From NCBI GenBank assembly GCA_037074765.1, contig JBAMDO010000121.1, positions 102,846 through 166,845 on the forward strand: a DNA stretch of 64,000 bases, written 5' to 3'. Source of the stretch: Mansonella perstans. Taxonomy: Eukaryota > Nematoda > Chromadorea > Rhabditida > Onchocercidae. This document shows, one piece after another, positions 25,269 to 37,859 of the stretch (positions are counted from its first letter, which is position 1; each line of letters starts with the position of its first letter). Below the pieces are notes generated by a model. The model was not told the DNA's origin, did not search any database, and saw only the letters and a program-made list of their open reading frames with translations. The position numbers were made by a program, and so were the translations under genes.

Positions 25269-28200
25269 CTACGGTTGATTGTCTTTCCTTTTCACCAAAC
25301 CTCGAGTTTTCGGATAAACGAGTGTGCCGCTATCTGAAGCTGTTATCACCCTTCCAAGCGCGCTGCGGGATCGTACGTTTTTTGAATGTGCTAACGATAG
25401 TCTGAAAAGAAATCAAGGACTTAAGGACACTTTGATGAAAGACCACTTTTTTTTTTTAAAATCACTCTTTTCGGCGTGATTGGCTATTAACAATGTGCTC
25501 ATATTCCGCTGTGTTTTGAAACGCAGAAATTTACCTAACGCTATTGCATGCAGTCAACAGTAGATATAAGAAGTAATTATAAAAGTAATAATGACCTTGA
25601 CAATGAGGAATTCCTTGGTAACGACCAATTCGAAATAGGAAACTGGCCGGTTTGGTTTGAATCTCGCAGCACTGGAATTCTTGAAACATCAACAACAAAA
25701 CTCTGTTCTTGTTCTTCTTCATACTGCGCAGGATTGACGGTGTTCTGAAATTTCTGGAAAGTCGAAAAAAAATCCTATATTTTTTGCACGGAATGATACG
25801 TTTTCAAAAATGCTTACACTTTAAAACTTACTTCAACTTCTGAAGTTTCATATAATTTTGTTCGCTTTTCCAACTTTTCCAATGAAGTAAATGTTAATAC
25901 ATTTTCACCGCAAAATCGCAGAATCTATAAACATCCATTAAATGATGAGGATATTAGAAATTACTTCCAAATTTACAGTTTGTTTGAAAAATCCATTCCA
26001 AATAAAATTTATGATTCCATCAGCAATTTTCAAAAAACCAAAATATTTAAATAGACTCACCCCTTCTAAGATCATAGCTTCACCTGGATAACTGGCAGAT
26101 TTTAACAAATCGCATTTTGATTGCGTGTTTAACTGTTGCCGCAATCTTGTCAAACATATTCGCTCATAGTTACACACGGGTCGCCTCATTCCAGGCACCG
26201 ATACCTGCAATGCTAAGTGCTTGCCAATATTTACTCTGTATAAATTGGATATCTTTTGAATAGAAAACCCGGTTAAACGAGTTCAGATAGTTCATTTGTG
26301 CTTAAATTATTTGATTACTTCATTAGACTGCTTCCTTTGTCTTTTTTTTGAATTTTTCTAGAAGAAAATATCATTTGCGTGTAATACTCATTTACAAAAT
26401 GTGCTTAGCAAGAAAAAAAAATTTATTCCATTGCCATACGCATTCCCTACCGGTCGGTTGTTAAAAAGATCTCGGGAAGCAGAATCAACGTTAGTCGAGG
26501 TACCACTGACGCCTAATCCGGAATCAGTGCCACATGAACGATATAATTCGTCGGATGTAGTACTTCTGGGCCAACTTTGCCCGACTTTTAAAAGTTTCCA
26601 AGTATCTTCATCCCCATCCCAATATGCTCGTTCACGTAAACGATCACGAACATCTTGTGGCACAAAATTTTCCACAATCAGCAACCTTTAACACAATTAT
26701 TTTAATTCAGATTTCAATAAAGTATGACTAAAGAACATTTTTTCATAATACACGAAACAGCCCACTGATAATGCTAACATATATTATAGCTAAAAAGCTT
26801 ACTTAAGTTTTAGCTCTTTATTAATTTCGGTAACAGAGTTTTCCAAATCCTGTCTCTCCAGTGAATGGCTTGCTGAGGCGTCACTAATTTCCGAACAGAC
26901 CTGAACAATTTTTTTTAGGTTCATTTATTGTAGTGATCTGACTTTCATCCAGAACTTCAATAAACTTTCCTGGTTCAGCAGAAAAAGGAAACATACTTGC
27001 TGGAGCTTGGAATATAACTTTTTCAGTTTCCGTGTTTTTATTTCAACTTCCTGCCTCAAATTGCTGAATGTTTCATGTATTTCTGCTGTATCATCTTCCT
27101 GTGCTTCTAACTGTTGCAAAATTTCACGTTCTTTTCTCTAAAATGCATCTTTTGCAATTAACTGCAAGAATTCTAAAAACAATCATATGCTTATAAATGA
27201 AACGACCAAAATCATTGATTATCTCGCAACAAATTTTTTTGGAACGAATATTTGAGACCATTTGTTCAGCCAATTGCCTTCTTCGCTGCTCCAGCAATTT
27301 TTGCTGCTCACGAGTTCTATCCAATAAACTACCAGAAAGCAGTTTGCTTTGCATTGCTTGAATCTTCGCAGCAACAGCAGTTTGTGCCTCACGTTCTCTT
27401 TCCAGCTCCTCAGCCCTTTTTTCCAAATCGGAAAGTATCTTTCGTTTTTCCTTCAAAGCCATATTTTATGCTTAAAAAGTGTGTTCTTTCATAATACGCA
27501 GCTTTTATCACACTCAAGCCACAAATAAAATAACTTAATTATTACCTCCGCAATAATGCTTGAATTAGAGATGATGGTTTGTTTTTCATCTTCCAAGCGC
27601 CTCAGTTGTTCATTAAGATATTCTTCATTTGGAAAGGCTGCAAAACCATCTCGTTTTCATTAAATAAAATAAGTGCTACGGAAATTTTGCATTTTCCTGC
27701 CAACCTTCGTCATCACTTTCGTCCTTTCCATTCATATACACCTTCTGTTGCTTTTTAACAGCACGTTTTTCCAAAATCTTTCGAAGCCTTGCAATCTCAT
27801 CCTGAACAAAATACGTCGCTATGATAAAAATAAAATGAAATCAACAAAACCGAGAAATAAAAAAAAGACCAAAGAAAGTCCAGAAGCTGCAATTCGACAA
27901 AATGATATTTTTCTGAACAGTTAGTTCGCATTCATGCAAAGGCACGTTTTGAATACTAAAGAGAACCTGGAATTCGCGAAGAAGCGCATCTTTGGGATCC
28001 TCGTTGATCCTAGGCTGATTGTTGATTTTTTTTGCGCGACTTGCATATCTTAAGGTAGATAAGGTTTCCTCGTAATTATAAGCTGCAGGTCCAATATTAG
28101 CAACTATCACGGTTCGCGAATTACCACCTAGTGAGTCTAAATGACATTTCTACATAACATTATTCGTATTAACGAAAGTGATTAACAACATAATCATAGA

Positions 28201-30609
28201 ACTTTATGTATTTAAATAGATGATCGTCATATATATATAAATAAATAACAGAACTTATTTAAAACAACTGTATTCGCTATTATATACCAGCAGTATCATT
28301 TATCAGCCTCTAATAACTTTGGTCATTTTCGTTATGATAAAACAATTTCAATATACTAGAATAGTTACAATACCTTGCAACAGACGTGTTAGTTTCGAAT
28401 CTCTGTACGGCACATGAGTACTTTTTTCACTAACCAATGCCGAAATAACATTTCCAAGAGCAGAAAGAGACAAGTTGATTTTTGCTGCTTCTTTAAAGCG
28501 CTCACCATGCGATCCAGTTTTTAATTGACGTTCACTGCCTGCTAAGTCTACCAGATTTAAGCGCCCGACCCTAGAAAATGGCTGGTTGTTAGTTATATGC
28601 ACCAGCTCGATAATCGCATCCATTCTTCCCACGCAGATTGAAAAATGATCCAGTCACCTTATGTGGTTTTCACCATCCAGACCGGTTTCGCTACATTCGA
28701 CAGTCACCACGAAAATTGCATGTGAACGGCTACTATACTCATTCATGTTTGTTCTCCTGAAAACTGAATATTTCAGTAATTGATTTGCAAATTGATGCAA
28801 GCACTAAACATCAATACATCACTTTTGATGCGATATAATGACATTCTAATTAAAAATGCATTTTTCGCATCTGAGTAAGATAAATTCTATAAAAAAAAAG
28901 CGTCACACGAACCCAACTGTACGATTTGCACGGCCAACTGACATAACGTGATCAATTTCTTCCACGGATTTTGTGACGAATGACGAAAGACCTTTCACAT
29001 AAACACCAACATCCGGATGCTCCCTTAATTCTAAACGTATTTTTGAATCTTTATTCAATAAGTCACGAATTTCTTCCTGAAATTAAGAAAAAAAACTTAA
29101 ATCTTTTCTATCCAAAATAATCTTCCGTTCTTTCTTACCACTGACTTGTTAGTATAATTTACTTAAAAAGCATATGCGTATTAAAATCGTGATTGGTATT
29201 TTTTAAATAAGTATTTAATAAAGTATTTCTGGTAGAAAACTTAAAAAACGAATGAAGAGAAATCCCATAAACTTGGTAAATTTCTAAATAGCTTGCTCGG
29301 ACGAGGTATTGTTGATTCCGTGACTGAGCAATGTGCTGGAAAATATGATGATATGCGTTCGGTATTACGCCACGCAAATCAGGATCCTCGTGAACACCTA
29401 GACGATGTTTGTGTTAGAGAAGATCCAAACAGAAATAAATATCATCTTCCTTTTGCAACAATTGGAATAAAAATATTTCAGCACTCATTTAATGCGGAGA
29501 TTAATAAAAAGGTAACTTTGCGTGCGAAACTGAGAAAAAGGTCATCGTTTAATATGTTTTACAAAAAGAAATGTAAAAACATCATACAGAAATCATATGC
29601 GATTTTTTGTTGGAAGGGAGGACAATGATCCTCCAAATTGACATTTTGAAAGGGAAATTTTTAAGAAAATTACACTGAATTAGTAACTTATTAGATTAGT
29701 AATTCTTCATATAGGATAAGGTAATTACCACATTACTAGAATGCTCCAGAAGTTTCAACTATTAATGCTGTTTCAATTCCTAATGATTATGTTGCCACAA
29801 AACTGTCAAGTTTTAAATTGAAGTTCAACCTTCCATTGTGAATGTTTTCCCTGTTCCTGTTTGACCATAGGCGAAAATTGTTCCATTGAATCCTTCAAGT
29901 ACTGAATCGACAAGATGGCGAAATGTTTCATCGTAAAGATCGAGCTGTTTCGATCTAAAAAGTATTAAAAAAGCGCTCTTAATATCTCATTAAGAGCAAT
30001 TTCTGTGAGTTGGGAAGCAAAATTCCATCTTTATATTTTCCGTCTTAATATTTCTCGTCTACGACTTAGAAGGAGATTTGCATTCATTGCAAGTACTTCG
30101 AATTTTAAATAAACATTTTATTAACAACTGCTTACTGTGGATCATAAACTGAATCAAATGTAAACACTTTCGAAGGCTCGTTTGGTTCTTTTGGATTATG
30201 TAATTCAATTACACCACGGTTGGTTTGAATATCGACAATACTAAAATTATTAATTAAAAGAGACTAAGTGTTAAGAAGTATTAAGAAGCAACATATACTA
30301 AAAATATGTTGTTAATCTTGAATTTCTAAAACAGATAAGTATCACAAACAGTAGGAAGTTAAACCATTGATACGGAAAAGATGATATTCGAAAGCAAGTT
30401 TTATGTGTATAAATATGCTTCAGTTTATTCGTCAGGGATATAGAATGTCACAATAAATTACTTCATTCTATTTTAAATTAACTGGTAAGTACTTGCTTTT
30501 CGTAGCCATTACAGATTTCATAAGCCGACAATGGACGACAACGGATGACCACCTTAATTGCCTCTGATTTTTTGGTAGCGGAACGTGGTCTATATGACGC
30601 GGACACCAT
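25269..30609 (-). CDS. klp-11: kinesin-II motor subunit, KLP-11/KIF3B type
   Basis: Plus-end microtubule motor of the heterotrimeric kinesin-II that drives anterograde intraflagellar transport in sensory cilia, with a KLP-20 partner and KAP. Eighteen exons: 30497-30609, 30136-30240, 29830-29954, 29273-29397, 28913-29076, 28658-28756, 28374-28570, 27967-28136, 27705-27801, 27546-27637, 27259-27450, 26997-27137, 26803-26900, 26451-26685, 26061-26204, 25832-25924, 25596-25744, 25269-25401. All are in phase and give 823 residues. P-loop GQTGTGKT 103-110, switch I NEYSSRSH 216-223, switch II DLAGSER 252-258. The neck has [13 protein letters not shown]; a long coiled coil follows ([36 protein letters not shown]). 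ALLREF rather than ALLRQF and the tail YPKTRGLV near the stop point to KIF3B, not KIF3A. The first intron appears to use a GC donor. Confidence 0.95.
30241..30496 (-). other. probable GC-AG intron 1 of klp-11
   Basis: Exon 1 must end in phase 2 to join exon 2, which starts T-ATT-GTC-GAT. The only donor giving that phase is GAAAA followed by gcaagt, the known consensus of minor-class GC donors. The join reads NGYENIVDIQTN, which aligns with the KIF3B strand at this point. A GT donor three bases further on (gtactt) would put exon 2 out of frame into an early stop. Confidence 0.7.
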
Positions 30610-31150
30610 AACCTCTCAAGGATCGCTTAACTTTGGACTTGCTGGAACTGATTAATAAATTGATAACGGCTTATAATATGCATGAATGATAAATTCATTT
30701 TTAGATGCAGTGACATTTCGGCAACAGAAAAGTGAATTCATGATTTTATGTGCTGTAAGAAACAAGATACGCAAAAAACAGAAAAAATCCGACTTTTGTT
30801 TACAATTAATTAAAGAAGAATTCAAATAAAGATCATAACAGAAAAGAAATACTTTTTCTAGAGAAGATGAACCACTGAAATAACAATCGCCGGTTCTTTT
30901 AATGAAAACAGAAAAACAGAAAAATTTTTTGTTGTGCTGGTTAGGCCATTATTACCATGGAAACTTTCTGATACGCTGTCGCCTATCAAGCTTTACACCC
31001 TCTTTCTCTCTTAATTTCCCTGTTAACTTCAAATTCAACTTTTATTTTTTATTGAAAACAAAAACTGAAACCAAATTCTGATTCAAGCCTAAGTCTACCA
31101 TCTCATTAATTAAAAATTTTGAATTTCTCAACCATTCCGAATGTTCCAAA

Positions 31151-31324
31151 ATGGTCTTAAAAAAAACGTTACTTCAGCCAGATTATGGATGGGACCCAAC
31201 TTATCGATACACTTACAGCCGTTACTGGCGATCGGAAAATGAACATCATAATAACTACTCCAGAAGAAAATTGATGGAATTTGGTTCCGACCAATGTCAT
31301 TTGACCGCACATTCCAGAAAGTGA
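31151..31324 (+). CDS. possible 57-residue aromatic-rich small protein
   Basis: Not recognised. The ATG at 31151 sits in a strong context (CCAAAATGG) and opens 57 codons to TGA. The sequence is strikingly rich in Tyr, Trp and Arg: PDYGWDPTYRYTYSRYWRSE occupies residues 10-29. A basic part (YSRRK, then LTAHSRK) follows. It lies about 540 bp from the klp-11 start on the opposite strand, so the two would be divergent. The terminal AGAAAG-TGATAA could hide a weak donor, in which case this would be a first exon. Composition this biased is unlikely in random AT-rich DNA, but no family is named. Confidence 0.35.
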   Translation: MVLKKTLLQPDYGWDPTYRYTYSRYWRSENEHHNNYSRRKLMEFGSDQCHLTAHSRK

Positions 31325-34300
31325 TAATTACAAGCAAAAATATAACTCCTTAATTAACTCGCAAAAAAAATATTGCAGTGCATGATAAGAGTAGTAGATT
31401 GAAAATGAAACAAAAGACTGAAGAGAAACAACCTCGAAAATTCGAATTTAATCGCAACACCTAGGTGATTATCGCAGTTTATTTCATATTCAACTGAATT
31501 ATTAAGTTAGTAGCACTGAAATCTTTGCCAGTTCGAACCTAATGATGCTAGTGCTGTCTTGAATTCATTGTTATTTGATTATTACAATTTCACAGAATCT
31601 TTTCTTTTTCTAAATCAAAAACAATATAAAATGACCACATACCTCTATGTTTTCCCGATTATATCATGGTACACATCTAATTACGAAACAGTTTTCAGCG
31701 AATAACGCAATCTTATCAGCATCTAGGTATACCCATGACTTTTGAACCAATCGAAAAACTAAGCTGATAACAAGTTAATCAGTTAACCATCGTAATATAA
31801 CAAGTTAACCAATATTTTTTATGATGAATATCAGAAATATTTTCTGTAGACACATGAAAATCTGAAATAGAAATAACATGTATGTAAGCGAATTTTAATA
31901 TACACATCGAAAATGGCATCTGCCACACTCACTCATTTACATCCATCCTTCACATTTCCAATTAGCTTCATGAATCAAATTAAATATTTGCAATCTTTAG
32001 TTTTTAAGAGTTAAATGAACTTTTCCCAATAATAAAATATAATATATTACAATAATCAAAAGAAAGAAAAGAGAATTTTTGAAATCAGTATAAGTTATAA
32101 TCACAACCATCTAAATGGTACACTAAAACACAGTGTGAAGTGTGATTAAATGCAGTTATTGAATTAGAATTACTTGTAGGCTTACATGTACCCGTGAAAA
32201 GACTAAAAAACATTAATTGAATAGAGGTTTAGAAAGTCAGTATGAGGACTTCATGTAGATATGTAGAAGCAGGAAGCACATTTTTCAAAGTATCTGGATA
32301 ACAAATATTTTAAAATATCACGAATTCAATATTTTATAAACTGTGACTGAGAAACGTGGAGATAACTAACAATGTCAATTAAAGTAACTCACTAATTACA
32401 ACTATACGTAAGGGACATTAGAAATGAGTTGCGCAGATAGTAGAACAGATGAAGCTACGTTTGTTGAATGGCAGTATCCATTAACCTTACGTTACACAGC
32501 TGTAGTAGTGGACTGCTGACCATGGGAGGTAGTAAGCGGAATAAAGTAGTAGTAGCAACAGCACTGCATCTTCCATTAATAATATTGGAGGATGCAGAAT
32601 CGATACACAGACGCTTCTTGGATGCTTTTGCAATTGCGCAGTGTTCATTTAAGATTAGATTTGGCGATTTCGACATCCGTAACGCTTTACACTTTGACAA
32701 TTACTACTTCAGTCCAAATGCCGTGGAAAATAAGTTGAACGATGAAATGCTGTACCACTTGTCAGATGAAATTCAAATTTTTTAGATCTGAACCTTAACG
32801 AAAACACGTCTCGATAATGCAAGAAGGAACATGATGTGCAAATTGCACACTGATAATAACAAACATCACTTCTCGACGATATCAGTTGACTAATTACTTG
32901 TTTTTAATTTAGCCTCTTGTTAAAAATTCTTTGGTATAAATCCAGTCCTTTTTCAGTCTATCTTATATATCCATTCGATATCCTTGAACCAAAAATAAAT
33001 GCAAAATATGAAGGAATATTAGTATGATACATACTGTCTTCATTTCGATACATTGTAAGCAAAACAACGGTAGCTTTACGAGTTACTTCTAAATAACTTT
33101 CAATTTTTTTCAAATTTTTAAACCCATAAGTTTTTCGTTCTTATAGTTTTTGTTCAAACAAAATTAGCATAGTGTCTCTTCAGCTGGCGTAAAGTTATAT
33201 AGGATATAAATAAATTACAAAAACCTTCTACTAAAAGCCTTCTCCAATTAGTTGACTGAACTGCAAATTTTACCTTTCCATTACATAACGGTATAGATAA
33301 TATGAATTTCAGTTGCTTCAAGAAAGTGGGCTGAAAGAAGTAAGAGTTTAAATTTCCAGAGGATATTTGACCAATGTTTGCTTTTTGAAAAAAATAAAAT
33401 AAAAGAGCGGATGATTTATATGTTCACAACATCTTAGAATAGACTGAGCCTGATCAAAGGTTAAAATGCATCGCAATAGTCAGAAAAATTAATAAAGTAA
33501 TCGAAGCAGGAAAAGGAATACATTATGATAATTTATCCATTTCCTAATTGAAGGAATGATTGAAAAATCTTTACGAACACTTTTTTTTTTCACTTAGACA
33601 ATTTCGCTGCTTCTCTCCAATATAGAGTAAGCAGAAAAATACCACCGTGAAAAAAGATTACGGAGAGGATCATGCGAACAAACGATCTTGTACCTGTACA
33701 CGTTTTTATAAGCATCTAAATTTCGTTAATGTTTATTTGATTTTTAAAAGAAAAGAAACATTATGAAAATGAAAATCTGTGCATAATGACATCCTTCAAA
33801 TCAATTCAATTGCAAGATCAGTCGATTTTTTATGTGGCCTGAAAATGGGTTCGAAGCAGTTTATGGATCTAGAGGTTCACCGCTCGCTTCAGCAAGATTT
33901 TGAAATAATTTTGACAACAGTAGCTTCTGTACATTTACTCAGTAAGATTTCTCGAATCTGACTAGGTGAAGGAAACTCAAGTAAGCTTCCTTTCGTTGTC
34001 CAACAATGACGACTACAATGCGTTACTTTTCGATTTGAATTCGTTTCCTCAGTGGAACAAAATGTCTGCGCGATAGAATCTCTTGCACTGATAAAATAAA
34101 TAATTGTGGTAAGGAATACTACGGGGAACAAATGCTATGTCTGTGTAAATCTAGTACTTAAATATTTTCTAACATTTTCAAGTTAACTAGTCAGTAATCA
34201 CACTTTCTCTGTTTTGCTAATTTCAAACAAAATTTGCTTGAACTCATTGGAATTTAAATTTTTTAAGGGAACAGCAGCTCGATAGCCGTCATAATTCATA

Positions 34301-36734
34301 CTTTTCGTACCCGTTTTGCTTTGCTAAATTTTTCATGCTGGAAGATTTGGAAAAATTCATAAGTGATAATCCAGAAATAAAAATTTCTGAGGTTTAATTA
34401 AAACTTATTTTACTGTGATTTGAAATTTCTGGCGTTTCCAAAATCATTAGGTACTAATCTCAATAAGCTGTGCTATATATGCTATACATTAGGATTGAGA
34501 TTAATTAGACGAGCTCACCACTGAAAAAGTGGAACTCGTGTTGTCAAAATTAATCCAGCACACTCTGAATTTGAGAGAATCATGGACAAAAAGGAAAATT
34601 CAAGCCGAACTGATTTTCTCAAGGAAACATGTGAAGTCACCTTACTTTGCGTGCGGATTTCCGGCACCAAAATTTTTGATTTTTTGTTGCTACTGATCAT
34701 ACAATCTAAAAAAACTGCAGATCAATTTCTACCGAAGTGATTCATTTGCTATCGTAAAAAAAGTATTTGGTTGGTAAATGATGCTTTTCATGAAGATCAA
34801 ATGATTTCGGTATAAAAAAGAAAGTAGCAGCAATATGAGTAGAAGAAATGAAAAAAAATAAGACAAAAAAAATTTTAATGGATAGTTCAAACAAAATTTT
34901 TCTAAATTTCATGCTTAGTATAAAAGTAATAAAGCTGATCAAATCTCAAACCAGTGTGAAGAACTGAATGCGACTCAGTTGGAGATGGTTCTGCCTCTTA
35001 TAATCCACTCTGATTTTTTTGATAAAATTACTGCATGCTTTGGCAATTAGTCTAGGTTCTAAAATCTTTCTTGAGTTCTAAAGTAATATTTTTCAAAACA
35101 CAAACGCACTCATTACATTTAATGGATTAAGAAAGCAAAAATTATAGAAATTTACATTTTTCGAATATAAAACGTTCATCGCACTCGAAAATATTATCAA
35201 CAATTGTTTTCATCAGCTATCATTTCTGCATTTTTAATTAAAATAACTGGAACTTTAAAAACTTACACAAGTAATGCATATAATGTCGTACATAAACGTT
35301 CCAGAAATAATCTTGAAATACAACATTTCAGAAATAATCTTAAATACTGATTCTAGAATAAGAACCACTCACAAATGCTTGGCTAATCATAAACAAGTTC
35401 TGCTTAAAATGATATCCACTCCTACCAGTCAGGGCGATAAGTCTAAAATTGTTGCATGTAAACCGTATTTCAAACAAGTTGCAAGAGATTCAATTAGCAA
35501 ATAATTTTTTCTTACTCGCATCTACCATTTTTGTAAAATTCATCTTAACACTCTGTATTTGCTAAAAGATGCGAATAATATCAAGAAAAATACAATACGA
35601 TTCAACTGCACAATCTCTCAAATATTTCTGACAGAAGTAAATCTGACATAAAAATTGATTCGGAAATATAAAAAAAAGTCAGCTAAGACAGCATCATTCT
35701 GCAATTGAAAACTCTTACCTACCGTTAGATATGGAAACAAATCGTTTTACCATTCATCATAAACTTAACAAGTTCTTTCTCTCTCAATTTATTCAGTATA
35801 CTTTTTCTCTTCCGAGTCTATTTTAAAAGAGGTGTACTACATTCATCAAGCGAACTTGGGGATAGCGCAACAGGATAAATTAATTAGAATTTCAGCTTTT
35901 CTACATCCCACTTGAAACAAAAAAGTTATTGCAACTGAAATTTTCAGACTTATTCGCGGGAGCCTGCAAGATTCATTTGATACACTAGAAATCATCATTC
36001 AGTGCTCCATTTTAATTATGTTTATTATTCAGCGAAATAATTTTTCTTTTTTTGAATCAATGATGCACGGCTGATGAAAGACATTTCCTCGTAAGTGGCA
36101 GTAAACAGAAGTAAAAATGACTTCTTATTTGATAAAATACCCTGACATATCCGCAATACTGATAACAAAGAACACGTTCTTTGAAGACACAATTGTCAGC
36201 AGTAACAATGAAACTAAATAGGGCAAAACAAAATTTCCATTAAGAATCAATCCATATCGAATACTATTACACTAAATATTTATAGATAATATTATAATTG
36301 ACATGCAATTTTCATAAACTTTAATACCTCACGTAATAAGAGTTCTATCGCAGACATAATAGTTCGTATTCATAAATTATTTCTAATTATTAGGAAAGAG
36401 TCTCATTGGATAGCATTTCTACAGTCAATCTTAAATGTAATTAAAAAGTCTCATTGTTCATATTTTCGAATAAAATGTAAAAAAGTGATATACAAAAAAG
36501 CGGCTCATCCTTCATAAGTAATAAAACAAAATATATTAGGACAATAATTCAAGAATCCTGTAATGATTGATGACACTACACTAAAAGTAAAAACCGGAAA
36601 ACAACAATGCTGCTTTTAAAGAAAGCGGTAAAAGAAAAGATGATAAATTGCGGAATGAAATAAAAATAGAAAAGATAGATTCAAACCAGTTCTAAATGAT
36701 GCATAATCAGGATCTGATTCTTCTAAAATCCGAG
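31325..36734. other. gene-poor interval with exon-like islands
   Basis: Most of this stretch is AT-rich and closed in all frames. Two islands stand out and are treated as findings: 32455-32785, where GC content rises and both strands are open, and 33889-34134 on the minus strand, a cysteine-containing exon-like frame. A short inverted repeat (ATTGAGATTA and its complement, near 34453-34503) is present. No complete gene model could be built. Confidence 0.5.
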
Positions 36735-36742
36735 TATATAAG
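36735..36742 (+). promoter_or_regulatory. TATA-like box upstream of the secreted-protein gene
   Basis: TATATAAG lies 40 bases before the ATG at 36782. The spacing fits a TATA box followed by a very short 5' UTR. AT-rich background makes chance occurrence possible. Confidence 0.4.
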
Positions 36743-36781
36743 TATCTTGAATAGGAGCATTTGTATATATCGTTAGTCAAG

Positions 36782-37859
36782 ATGCACCATTATTACTTCA
36801 ATATTTTTTTGGCCATATTCTTATCATTAGCTACTGCCGACAGCGTTCACTGGCGTGAGTTAACTGCTTTTCAAAATCAGTATTTAGTTCAACTGGCCAA
36901 AATGTGCAGAAAAAACATTGTCATGTGTATAACTCTTTATAATAAAACTTTAAACATTCACGTTTTAAATGAAGATTAAGGCAATCTATACCAAGTTTCT
37001 AGCCTCAAACTTAGGTGGACTGATGATTTTACAAAATTCAAAATGGTGTCTGAAAATTATACTTATGCGTATGGTCTTCTGTATACAGTTGGCTTCAGAG
37101 TGGCGAGATCTAATTTGTGTCACAAAAAACGGAGTAGGCCCAGATAATATCAGCAAAGAACCCGCATCCTGTAGTTTAGCCCTGCGTGAAACGGGAGTCG
37201 ATAACGATCCAAATGATAAATGGAGACCTGTACCAGGGAACAACTCCGTTTGCTTTGATGTAAGACCGTTTAGAATCATTAACTTCTGTCAAACATCAAA
37301 TACTCCCGAAAAATTTAATTTCCATGCAAAAAATGCAAATGTAAACTGAAATGATTGTTATTTCTTATCTAATGATGTCAAGTATTCAATCAAATCAATC
37401 TTCTTCAAAGGAAACAATAAACGGAACTGTGCGTACCTACTGCGATTTGTTGTGTCCAAATGCTGATACTGCGTACCTGATTAAGCGAACACCACAAACG
37501 CATCGGTCATGCTTTGCGTTCGTAACTTATCATCACGAGAAACGTGGTACCGACTGGTACATCTGGCGAACTAAGGTAAGTTCTGACCTTCGTTTCTAAA
37601 TCTCAGTAGCGTAGTATATTTGAATAAACGATCATTAGAGATTCCCAGTCTTCGAAAGAAAGAGAACGATAATCTGCTATCCATCAAAAAGAAATATCCC
37701 ATCAGGATTATTGAAAAGTCACCGAAAAGTCAAAAGAAACTGTCATTTCAGAACTGCCGTTTGTCCACAATAACGTTCACGATCCGGTGTGAATTTCTTT
37801 TTGATCGCAAAGAATTCCCGAACGATAAGGAGATATTCAAGAAATTGCGAAAATCATAA
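36782..37859 (+). CDS. secreted eight-cysteine protein, 168 residues, four exons
   Basis: Family not recognised. Exons 36782-36854, 37099-37259, 37411-37575 and 37752-37859 join in phase through donors gtgagt, gtaaga and gtaagt and acceptors cttcag, ttcaaag and tttcag. Residues 1-21 (MHHYYFNIFLAIFLSLATADS) split into a start, a hydrophobic core and a likely cleavage site, so a signal peptide is probable. The mature part carries eight Cys, enough for four disulfides, in segments such as RDLICVTKNGVGPDN, NNSVCFD, RTYCDLLCPNA, DWYIWRTKNC and TFTIRCEF. Two N-glycosylation sequons (NIS and NGT) are visible, plus NNS. The product is probably extracellular. An alternative acceptor at 37014 would lengthen exon 2 but adds a poorly protein-like segment, so I prefer 37099. 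Nematode-restricted secreted families are common, and this may belong to one. Confidence 0.65.

Noticed and set aside
29293..29628. 111-codon plus-strand frame
   Set aside because: It lies antisense to klp-11 exon 29273-29397 and runs into its intron; the kinesin exon on the other strand is certain.
36888..37180. Resemblance of this stretch to an FGF (EGL-17/FGF8 type) growth factor
   Set aside because: The similarity needed an in-frame stop and a frame change, and part of it falls inside an intron with a strong gtgagt donor. The spliced four-exon model without any defect explains the region better.
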